From Singulisphaera acidiphila DSM 18658 (lineage in GTDB: Bacteria; Planctomycetota; Planctomycetia; Isosphaerales; Isosphaeraceae), in contig NC_019892.1 of the NCBI RefSeq assembly GCF_000242455.2, positions 7,326,744-7,390,743 on the forward strand: a stretch of 64,000 bases of DNA, in the 5' to 3' direction. Within the stretch, counting starts at the first letter, position 1. Each line of letters starts with the position of its first letter. Below, piece by piece: positions 57,275 to 64,000 of the stretch. Made by a program: the position numbers and the translations under genes. Below the pieces are notes generated by a model. It did not search any database, was not told the origin of the DNA, and was given only the letters and a program-made list of their open reading frames with translations.

Positions 57275-57419
57275 GGGACTTAACCTCAATGCTCCGCGCT
57301 TCAATTGGTTTGGTTCGTCCCCCCTTTGTCCTTGCTCTTCCCCAAGGGCAGTTCAGGGGGCGACCGCAGCGCCTGCTCGTAGAGAAGCACCGACGATAGA
57401 ACATATAGAGGAGTCCACC

Positions 57420-58850
57420 ATGACACGGGAACGCGCAACCAAAGTTGTGGTCATCGGACTCGACTGCGCCGAGCCAAGCCTGCTGTTTGAACGGTTTGCC
57501 GATCGCCTCCCTAATCTTTCAAGACTCCGCGACCAGGGTGTCTGGGGTAAGCTGAGGAGTTGCGACCCTCCGATTACCGTGCCCGCCTGGATGTCGATGA
57601 TGTCGAGCAAGGATCCAGGAACCCTTGGCTATTACGGGTTCCGGAACCGCGCGGATCGCTCCTACGAGAAGATGACCACCGCCACGGCCCTCGCCGTGCA
57701 CGAGCCGCTGCTCTGGGATTTCCTGGGCGCAGCCGGCAAGCGAGTCATCCTGATCGGCGTCCCCCAGACCTATCCGCCTCGACCGATCAACGGGCTGATG
57801 GTGACCGACTTTCTCACCCCTTCCATTGCGTCGAACTACACGTACCCGCCCGACCTCAAAGAAGAGATCGCCTTACTTCCCGAGGTCCACCCCTACGAGT
57901 TCGACGTCAGCGACTTTCGGACCCCCGATAAAGGGAAGATCCGCGACTCGCTGATCCGGATGACCGACAAGCGATTCGCCCTGGCCCGTCATCTGCTGAC
58001 GACGAAGCCGTGGGACTTCTTCATGATGGTCGAGATGGGAACGGACCGGGTCCACCACGCCTTCTGGCAATACATGGATCCGAACCATCACCGTTACGAA
58101 CCGGGGAATCCGTTCGAGACGGTCATCGTCGACTATTACGTGCACGTCGATCGCAAGGTGGGCGAGCTCCTCAAGGTCCTTCCCAAAGACACCCACGTCC
58201 TGGTTGTCTCCGACCACGGCGCTCAGTGCATGGACGGAGGGATCGCCCTCAATGAGTGGCTGATTCAACAGGGTTACCTCGTGCTCCACGAGTCACCCGC
58301 CACGCCGTCGCGCCTCGAATCGCTCAAGATCGACTGGGCGCGAACCACGGCCTGGGGCTCCGGAGGCTACTACGGCCGGCTCTTCCTGAACGTCAAAGGA
58401 CGCGAGCCTCAAGGCCTGGTCGCTCCCGAGGATTACGAAACGACGCGCGATCGCCTCGTCTCCGAACTCGAAGCACTCGGCGACCCCGACGGCAAACCGA
58501 TCGGGACTCGGGTCCTCAAGCCGGAGAATCTTTATCGGACGATTCGAGGAGCAAGCCCGCCTGACCTCTTCGTTTATTTCGGCAATCTGCGCTGGCGATC
58601 GGTCGGTACGGTCGGAACCGGACAGATTCATACCTTTGAAAACGACACCGGCCCGGACGATGCCAACCACGCCCAGGACGGCCTCCTGATCGCGGCCGGC
58701 CCCGGAATCGCACCAGCCGGACCAATCGACGGCATGCAATTGATGGACGTCACGCCGACCATCCTCCGGTTGTTCGGCCTGGACATCCCCGCAGACCTGC
58801 AAGGACGCGTGCTCAAGCCGATCGCATCCCACGAAGAAGCGTTAGCTTGA
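57420..58850 (+). CDS. alkaline phosphatase superfamily phosphodiesterase
   Basis: A 476-residue enzyme of the nucleotide pyrophosphatase/phosphodiesterase type within the alkaline phosphatase superfamily. Two metal ions and a Thr nucleophile are expected. The motifs are VVVIGLDCAEPS with D15 near the start, the nucleophile region PPITVPAWMSM, the metal-binding D-R-x-H-H in TDRVHHAFWQY, and SDHGAQ. The remainder has PPDLKEEI and GLLIAAGPGI, as in this family. Similar proteins occur in archaeal and bacterial surface-glycan loci. No signal peptide is visible, so it probably acts in the cytosol. Substrate unknown. ATG 57420 is chosen as the first Met with a fitting N-terminus. Confidence 0.88.
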   Translation: MTRERATKVVVIGLDCAEPSLLFERFADRLPNLSRLRDQGVWGKLRSCDPPITVPAWMSMMSSKDPGTLGYYGFRNRADRSYEKMTTATALAVHEPLLWDFLGAAGKRVILIGVPQTYPPRPINGLMVTDFLTPSIASNYTYPPDLKEEIALLPEVHPYEFDVSDFRTPDKGKIRDSLIRMTDKRFALARHLLTTKPWDFFMMVEMGTDRVHHAFWQYMDPNHHRYEPGNPFETVIVDYYVHVDRKVGELLKVLPKDTHVLVVSDHGAQCMDGGIALNEWLIQQGYLVLHESPATPSRLESLKIDWARTTAWGSGGYYGRLFLNVKGREPQGLVAPEDYETTRDRLVSELEALGDPDGKPIGTRVLKPENLYRTIRGASPPDLFVYFGNLRWRSVGTVGTGQIHTFENDTGPDDANHAQDGLLIAAGPGIAPAGPIDGMQLMDVTPTILRLFGLDIPADLQGRVLKPIASHEEALA

Positions 58851-58903
58851 GCCAAACTGAGCCACATCGAGTTTACCTCATTGAGAATTCAGAAAGGTTG
58901 GTG

Positions 58904-59794
58904 ATGCGCATGTCCAACTTGAACACATGGAAAGATGTTCAGGGACGTGGAAAACGCGTGATGGCGCGGATGGCCCGCCGGATTCTTCCGAAGACGACCA
59001 TCCGACTTTCGCATGTCGAACCGGGGGTTACCTTAAAGGTGAACCTCAGGAGGCACGTGATGTTTTGGTCGCAGGGCTTGGCGCGATTCGAGCCGTCGAC
59101 CGTCCGCGCGATTCGGGCCGCGATTGGTGAGGGGGACCAGGTCCTCGACGTGGGAGCGAACATCGGCTTCTTCAGCACCCTGCTCTCGCGATGGGTGGGT
59201 GATGGCGGGCGCGTCCTCGCCGTCGAACCCGAAGTGGAGAACCGGGGAATGCTGCGCGGCAACCTCGAGTCGAACGGCTGTCGCAACGTCACGATTTGTG
59301 AGTGCGCCGTCGACGCGACCCCGGGGATTGCGAAATTCAGCATTGATGCCGCCACAGGTGCCACCGGTCGACTCGGAGCCGATCCCACCGCGAGCGAGCT
59401 TGCCGTGGGTACCGGCAAGGTGCAGGTGGTCGAAACCCGGGTCGAAACCCTGGATTCGCTCTGCGAGGTTTATCAGGTTACCCCTTCGTTCGTGAAGATC
59501 GATATCGAAGGGGATGAGATCAAGGCGCTCGAGGGGGCGACCCGAATTCTCCGAACCGCACGACCGGTCATCGTCTCCGAACTGTCCGGTCTCGGCGGAT
59601 CCGAAGTGATCAACCTCCTCAGCCGTGAAAATTACCAGATGTGGGACCTGGAGACGAGCCAGCGCGTCGGCCCGGACGATCGCCCCTTCATGATCGTGGC
59701 GATCCCTGGGGAACAGGAGCAAGGGGAACGAGCCCAGAAGATCAAGGCGGCGATTGGAGCCGACGCTTCCTCGACAGGTCCCGTTACGGAGTGA
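58904..59794 (+). CDS. FkbM family methyltransferase
   Basis: A 296-residue SAM-dependent methyltransferase. Motif I is VLDVGANIGFFSTLLS (about 83-98), followed by AVEPEVENRGML and, near 195, the FkbM-typical PSFVKIDIEGDEIKALEG. Such enzymes often O-methylate sugars; in a glycan locus that is the natural guess. The start at ATG 58904 has AAAGG six bases upstream; ATG 58910 is also possible, and an in-frame TTG at 58847 overlaps the preceding stop. It is followed by a 257-base gap without a gene. Confidence 0.92.
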   Translation: MRMSNLNTWKDVQGRGKRVMARMARRILPKTTIRLSHVEPGVTLKVNLRRHVMFWSQGLARFEPSTVRAIRAAIGEGDQVLDVGANIGFFSTLLSRWVGDGGRVLAVEPEVENRGMLRGNLESNGCRNVTICECAVDATPGIAKFSIDAATGATGRLGADPTASELAVGTGKVQVVETRVETLDSLCEVYQVTPSFVKIDIEGDEIKALEGATRILRTARPVIVSELSGLGGSEVINLLSRENYQMWDLETSQRVGPDDRPFMIVAIPGEQEQGERAQKIKAAIGADASSTGPVTE

Positions 59795-60051
59795 CCGCGT
59801 CCTTCAATTGGACGAGGGGGCGAGCGACTTAAAAAATAAGGAATTCAAGGGAGGTTTGCGGCCATCGAGCGATGACCGCTCACCTTCCATGAATTCCCAA
59901 AGGTTGACGAGGCCTCTCCTCAACCCCTTTGATCGCGGTCTTGAACGTACGATTCTCAGGAATTCGCCTGCCCCCTGATTCGGCGTTGTGATAGGTTGCG
60001 GCTAGGTCGTCGCCTGATGGCAGGGCCAATCCCTCATCGAGGAGCCGAGCA

Positions 60052-61164
60052 ATGGGCGAACCCGCGCGAACACTGCTCCTGCTCGCCGGCCGCCTGGATG
60101 CGCAAGGCGAATTTGATTCGATGCGTGCCTTCCTGGACCGGTTGCGCGGCGTCGGCATTGCGGCGAACCTCCTCTACGTTTCGGCCGGCGAAGGCACCTC
60201 GGCCGACGAGCGGTTCATCGAATGCCCGCGCCTCAGCCACCGCTGGCAGCTCGCGCTGGCCGTCCGTCGCCTTCGGCTTGGCGATCCCTCACGCCGGCCC
60301 GAATTGCTCCACATCCTCCACTCGACGATGAGCAGCGCAGGGTTGGCGATCGCCGAACATTGGGGCCTTCCTTATATTCAGACGGTCGATGAGTTCCTCG
60401 GGCCTCGGGATCGATTACGCCTGAGCCGTCGCTGGTGCCGAAAATTGGTGGCGGTCAGCCAGGAACTCGCCAGCGATCTCGAAGAGAATTTCGGAGTCCC
60501 TGCCTCCTTGTTGTCAGTGGCCTGCCCGGGGATCTCAGCTCCCGAACCGGTCGCTCCTCCCTCCTCCAAACGCCTCACCCCTGTGCCTGTCATCGGCACA
60601 GCCGGCCCTTTGGTCCCCGCTTCGGGCTTCGCCACCTTTTTGAACGCCGCGCGCAAGGTCCTTGATGCCGGGATCGATGCCGAGTTCGTGATCGCAGGCA
60701 AAGGGGAAGACGAGGTTGACCTTCGCCGTCGCGCTGACCGGTTACGGATCGCCGATCGGGTCACGTTCGCGAGTCAATCGCTTGAGGGCTTTCGGTTCTG
60801 GAGTGTGCTCGACATTTTCTGCCTGACCTCATTGGTCTCCACCGTCGGCCTGTCGTTGGCGAGTGCCATGGCTGCGGGTGTCCCCTCGATCGCGTCCGAA
60901 GTCACTGGGCTTCGCGCCTTGATCGACCATGACGTGTCCGGCCTGTTTGTCCCGCCGGACAACTCAACCGCCCTGGCGGAGATGATCCTCTCCCTCCTGA
61001 GCGATCCTGACCGATCCCAGCGGATCGGCCAACGGGGGCGGGAACTCGTCCTTCGCGACTTCCAACCCGACGATGAGGCGCGGGACCTGGAGTGCGTCTA
61101 TCAAGCGGTCCTCGCCCAGAACGAGAACGTGGTTCCTCAACCCGAACCCATCCCGATCCGCTGA
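60052..61164 (+). CDS. glycosyltransferase family 4-like protein
   Basis: A 370-residue GT-B glycosyltransferase. The N-terminal half is loosely conserved and Arg/Leu-rich (LLLLAGRLDAQGEFDSMR). The C-terminal half has the GT4 nucleotide-sugar block: PVIGTAGPLVPASGF (about 175-190), EFVIAGKGEDE, and CLTSLVSTVGLSLASAMAAGVPSIAS (about 262-290; E-x7-E pattern mostly replaced by Ser/Ala), then GLFVPPDN. The usual first Glu of E-x7-E is not obvious, which makes activity less certain. GAGGAG lies about 10 bases upstream of ATG 60052. Its last 28 bases overlap the convergent GT2 gene. Confidence 0.82.
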   Translation: MGEPARTLLLLAGRLDAQGEFDSMRAFLDRLRGVGIAANLLYVSAGEGTSADERFIECPRLSHRWQLALAVRRLRLGDPSRRPELLHILHSTMSSAGLAIAEHWGLPYIQTVDEFLGPRDRLRLSRRWCRKLVAVSQELASDLEENFGVPASLLSVACPGISAPEPVAPPSSKRLTPVPVIGTAGPLVPASGFATFLNAARKVLDAGIDAEFVIAGKGEDEVDLRRRADRLRIADRVTFASQSLEGFRFWSVLDIFCLTSLVSTVGLSLASAMAAGVPSIASEVTGLRALIDHDVSGLFVPPDNSTALAEMILSLLSDPDRSQRIGQRGRELVLRDFQPDDEARDLECVYQAVLAQNENVVPQPEPIPIR

Positions 61165-62102
61165 TTCTCCTCATCACGCGCCAAAACCCGGCGCTCATAG
61201 ACATTCGCCCAGGCCAGAAAATCGTAGAAGGACAAGAGGGTGCAGAAGACGAGCCCGGGCTTACCGTCAAGAAAACCAAGGCGAATGACGTACGAGTAGA
61301 CGAAGCGAACGAGGGGGCGCATCGGAAGCCTGAGGTAGACCTTCTTCAGAAATCGCTTGAATTGTTTCCCGGTGCCGATCGACGTCGGGATCGGCTCACT
61401 GAGAAACCGTTCGTACATTTCCGCTTCCCAGCGGGCATATCGATTGTGCTTCTCGACCCAGGCGTAGATCGTCGGGTAGGCGTAGTGATCGAGTTCGTGG
61501 ACGAGACGAAGCGGCTTTCGGACCCCGTTCAACTCGACGTGTTCGTGCGCCTCGTTGTCGCCAGTCTGCGCGCCTGGCCGAACAGGCATCTTTTCGTAAC
61601 GTCCCAGCTTATGCTTGAAGAGGCGCAAGTTCCAAGCCTCGGAGTATCCGCAATGGCGGATCCGACGGCCGAGGAAGTAATACTTCATGTTGAGGTAGAA
61701 CCCATCGGCCTCGTCGCTAGCAGTGCGCCTGGCGATCTCAGCGGCCAGTGGGGGAATCACCACCTCATCGGCATCGACAATGAGAACCCACTCGTTGCGG
61801 AAAGGCAGGTTCTCCAGCGACCAGTTCTTCTTCTTGGGATAGCTGCCATTGAAATGAAACTGGACCACGCGAGCGCCATGCTCCGCCGCGACGGCCGCGG
61901 TTTCATCGGTGCTCTGACTATCGACGATGAAGATCTCGTCGGCCCACGCCAGCGCGGGCAGGCAGCGTTTCAGGTTCTCGGCTTCATTCTTCACCGGGAC
62001 GAGAACACTCACCTTGACCTTGCCGGCCGGGGGGCTCGTCGCGGCATCGGACATCAGGCGACCGGTTTCGGATGGCGCGTCCTTGGTTTCGAGCAGGGGC
62101 AT
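61137..62102 (-). CDS. glycosyltransferase family 2
   Basis: A 321-residue GT-A enzyme. The start of the domain is VSVLVPVKNEAENLKRCL (about 26-43), followed by DEIFIVDSQSTDET and the metal-binding D-x-D in LIVDADEVV (about 110-118). The C-terminal third has basic and hydrophobic segments (VYLRLPMRPLVRFVYSYV) that probably lie on the membrane, as in the lipopolysaccharide core transferase family WaaE/KdtX, which it resembles. The start ATG 62102 has GGAG eight bases upstream; ATG 62054 is an alternative closer to the domain. It shares direction with the two GT4 genes and ends inside the opposite gene. Confidence 0.9.
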   Translation of the reverse strand: MPLLETKDAPSETGRLMSDAATSPPAGKVKVSVLVPVKNEAENLKRCLPALAWADEIFIVDSQSTDETAAVAAEHGARVVQFHFNGSYPKKKNWSLENLPFRNEWVLIVDADEVVIPPLAAEIARRTASDEADGFYLNMKYYFLGRRIRHCGYSEAWNLRLFKHKLGRYEKMPVRPGAQTGDNEAHEHVELNGVRKPLRLVHELDHYAYPTIYAWVEKHNRYARWEAEMYERFLSEPIPTSIGTGKQFKRFLKKVYLRLPMRPLVRFVYSYVIRLGFLDGKPGLVFCTLLSFYDFLAWANVYERRVLARDEENQRIGMGSG

Positions 62103-62241
62103 AAATTCGGCTCCAGGGCTGTCGCTGGCCCGTGCTTCCTCAAAAAAAAGGTGGCCGCAATCGACCGACAAGACGTCGCTCCGCTCGCGGATCAAAAAAG
62201 GGGTGTCGAACCAAGTCGGACCTGGGCCAAGGGAGAGCAGC

Positions 62242-63462
62242 TCAAGGCTCCTGATCGGGGCCAAGCACCGCCTCGGGCGGTTTCCCACCCCCGCTCATCC
62301 AGCGGTAGACGTCAGCCAGGCGTTGCCCTTGCTGCTCCCATGTGTACTTTTGCTCGACAAGAGCGCGACCGGCCGCCCCCAGTGCGGCTCGCTGCTCGGG
62401 AGTGCGTTCCAGCAGGTCTCTCAAGCCGCGAGTCACCTCGTCGACGACCGGCTCAACGACGATTCCACCCTCGAAGTCAGCCAACTCGGAGAAGTGGCAG
62501 GCCGTCGTGATGAGCACCGGCAAGCGACAGACGAGCGCTTCGAGGATCGCCATGCTGAAGCCTTCGCTGTAGCTGGGCAGGATGAAGGCATCGGCGGCTC
62601 CCCAGACACGTCGGGCGCGTTCACCCGAGGCATGGCCGACCCAGGTCACCCGCGAGGTGAGGCCGTCGTCATTGATCCGGTTCAAGAAAGGCCCGAGTGC
62701 TCCATCGTCGTTCCCTGCCAGGAGGAGATGGACCTGGGGGTGTTCGCGTTGAATTCGGGCGAACGCTTGGGCGAGCAGGTCGAGTCCCTTCTTGACGTGG
62801 ATCCGGCTATAGAAGAGCAGAACAAACTTGCCCTTCAGCTCAGGGAATTCCTCCTCGAGGCAAGATCGATCGGGCAGATTTTCAAGGGGGACCGGATCAA
62901 CTCCATTGGGGATGTAGCAAATCGGGGTCCGAGGCGCGAGTGCGCGGAGATGGCCGATCTCCGGTCGCGACAAGGCGTGGAGACAGGCTGCGCGCCGGAG
63001 GTTTTTGCCCTCGATCAGCGCCGTGTAGACTTTTTTCTTCCACGCCTTCTGACGCATCGCCCAGGGCTCGGCCATCCCGTGAGCGGCGATCATGTAAGGG
63101 ACGTCGGCCCGCCATGCCAGCCGCGCACCGCGACGGGTCTGCGCTTGCCAGAGGCCGTGCATATGGATCACTTCCGCTGTGCGAACGACCGCCTCGAGCT
63201 CGGTTTCCGGCCCCTGAAGCCGAACGTTCGACGGAAGAGGAGTGTCACCGAGCCGGGATGGGGTCGGAGTGACGATATTGACCTGCCCCCCGATCGCCGC
63301 CAGCGCTCCCGTCATTCCGAGAATGCTTGGCACCATCCCGCCATCACGGACCGGGTCGAGCCCATTGCATATGTGCAGCCAGCCCTCTCGAAACGTTCGG
63401 TGTGCGGAGATGGGCCCGGGCGCAGGGGTTTGGGCCCGGGCGGAGGAGTACGATTGGCTCAT
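62242..63462 (-). CDS. glycosyltransferase family 4
   Basis: A 406-residue GT-B enzyme. The N-terminal domain contains GGMVPSILGMTGALAAIGGQVNIVT (in two parts) and VIHMHGLWQ. The C-terminal domain has IPNGVDPVPLENLP, LLFYSRIHVKKGLDLL, LLLAGNDDG, and the GT4 E-x7-E block ILPSYSEGFSMAILEALVCRLPV, spanning two E residues seven apart (about 295-305). This is a complete and probably active retaining glycosyltransferase. ATG 63462 gives a normal start although the ribosome site is weak. The upstream GT4 gene ends 74 bases away, suggesting one transcript. Confidence 0.93.
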   Translation of the reverse strand: MSQSYSSARAQTPAPGPISAHRTFREGWLHICNGLDPVRDGGMVPSILGMTGALAAIGGQVNIVTPTPSRLGDTPLPSNVRLQGPETELEAVVRTAEVIHMHGLWQAQTRRGARLAWRADVPYMIAAHGMAEPWAMRQKAWKKKVYTALIEGKNLRRAACLHALSRPEIGHLRALAPRTPICYIPNGVDPVPLENLPDRSCLEEEFPELKGKFVLLFYSRIHVKKGLDLLAQAFARIQREHPQVHLLLAGNDDGALGPFLNRINDDGLTSRVTWVGHASGERARRVWGAADAFILPSYSEGFSMAILEALVCRLPVLITTACHFSELADFEGGIVVEPVVDEVTRGLRDLLERTPEQRAALGAAGRALVEQKYTWEQQGQRLADVYRWMSGGGKPPEAVLGPDQEP

Positions 63463-63536
63463 CTTGGGTCTCGGTTCAGGGCATGACCGGCGGGCGTCGC
63501 CCACCTCATTCCTTGGTGACGTTCGATCACGGTGTC

Positions 63537-64000
63537 TCAGCGCGACAATAACCCGCGACTCGGGGTTACGGGGGGCGAGACCCACCTCTGCTTTAGCGTG
63601 GGCAAGGCCAGTTCCATGGCCTCGAGCGTGCCTTGGGCGAATCGTTCCGGCCCCCACTCCGCCACAACGGCACTCGCTCGACGACCCATTGCCTGCCGCT
63701 CGGCAGCACTGAGCGAAGCCATCCAGACGAGACTGTCGCTCATGGCCTCGACGTCGTGCGGATCGAAGCGTCGCCCCGTGGAGTCGGGAAGGTCGGGGAC
63801 GAGAGTCTCGCCGCACCCCGCACGATCCGAGATCAAGAGGGGAAGCCCACACGCGGCGGCCTCGTTAACGACCAGGCCCCACGGCTCCATCAAACTCGGA
63901 TGGACGAATGCTGAGGCAAACGCATACCAACGTGAGAGTTCGTCGGCCTGGAGGAAACCAGGGCGATGGATCGAGCCGGCAAACCCGGAGGACGCGACTG
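63537..64000 (-). CDS. glycosyltransferase family 4, C-terminal part (cut by window edge)
   Basis: About 154 codons remain; the start is beyond the right edge. The visible part reads GFLQADELSRWYAFAS, then VHPSLMEPWGLVVNEAAACG, the E-x7-E motif typical of GT4 enzymes, with the two Glu in MEPWGLVVNEA. PLLISDRAGCG and a helical C-terminus with GRRASAVVAEWGPERFA follow. It is a retaining GT-B enzyme, the first gene of three in the same direction. Confidence 0.88.
   Translation of the reverse strand, partial: VASSGFAGSIHRPGFLQADELSRWYAFASAFVHPSLMEPWGLVVNEAAACGLPLLISDRAGCGETLVPDLPDSTGRRFDPHDVEAMSDSLVWMASLSAAERQAMGRRASAVVAEWGPERFAQGTLEAMELALPTLKQRWVSPPVTPSRGLLSR

Noticed and set aside
61092-63486. 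Two long overlapping plus-strand open frames
   Set aside because: Both are antisense to the GT2 and GT4 genes, which have intact motifs.

Overview
The window looks like chromosomal DNA of a planctomycete, most likely of the Isosphaera/Singulisphaera type. The grounds are the wording of the 16S rRNA, the high GC content, an ECF sigma/anti-sigma pair, exosortase/EpsI genes, a two-part planctomycete-style ABC-2 permease start, and several families common in that phylum. The genus is inference; a 16S search would settle it.

Layout. Positions 1-2782: start of an ABC-2 permease running off the left edge, a cation diffusion facilitator and an uncharacterised conserved protein. Positions 2900-7528: a clear promoter, then three genes forming a putative membrane redox module (DUF6599-like protein, Tat-exported DUF362 protein, and a polyferredoxin resembling NapH fused to NapG). 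Positions 7589-11703: a REP-like hairpin, a GT-C type membrane glycosyltransferase and a Prc-type tail-specific protease. Positions 12078-22277: a trehalose/alpha-glucan cluster, treZ, treY, a treS-maltokinase fusion and glgE. Together these can make trehalose from glycogen and can turn trehalose through maltose and maltose-1-phosphate back into alpha-1,4-glucan. Positions 22412-24674: an exported flavin transferase fused to DUF2271, and a PepSY-type membrane protein.

Positions 24840-30635 hold a complete rRNA operon on the minus strand (promoter, boxA-like site, 16S, a spacer without tRNA genes but with a second boxA-like site, 23S, 5S, terminator). Positions 30938-32159 hold a queC-queD pair with a strong terminator. 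Positions 32242-40749 hold mostly minus-strand housekeeping and hypothetical genes (DUF4190, DUF488, SMP-30, a large GT-C-like/TPR protein, SprT-like protein, SDR) and one plus-strand exported peroxiredoxin. Two matching palindromes four helical turns apart lie between the SDR and the ECF sigma gene (40992-41046). Positions 41256-44452 hold the sigma/anti-sigma pair and an SppA-like lipoprotein that seems to lack both catalytic residues.

Positions 45551-64000 are an exopolysaccharide/cell-surface locus: lipid-linked sugar phosphate transferase, Wzz/BY-kinase, polymerase/ligase, a large FHA/TPR membrane protein, exosortase, EpsI, GDP-mannose 4,6-dehydratase, an alkaline-phosphatase-superfamily enzyme, an FkbM methyltransferase and four glycosyltransferases, the last one cut by the right edge. 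These genes plausibly act together: a lipid-linked glycan is started, modified with deoxyhexose units, polymerised and length-controlled, while the exosortase pair serves surface proteins encoded elsewhere.
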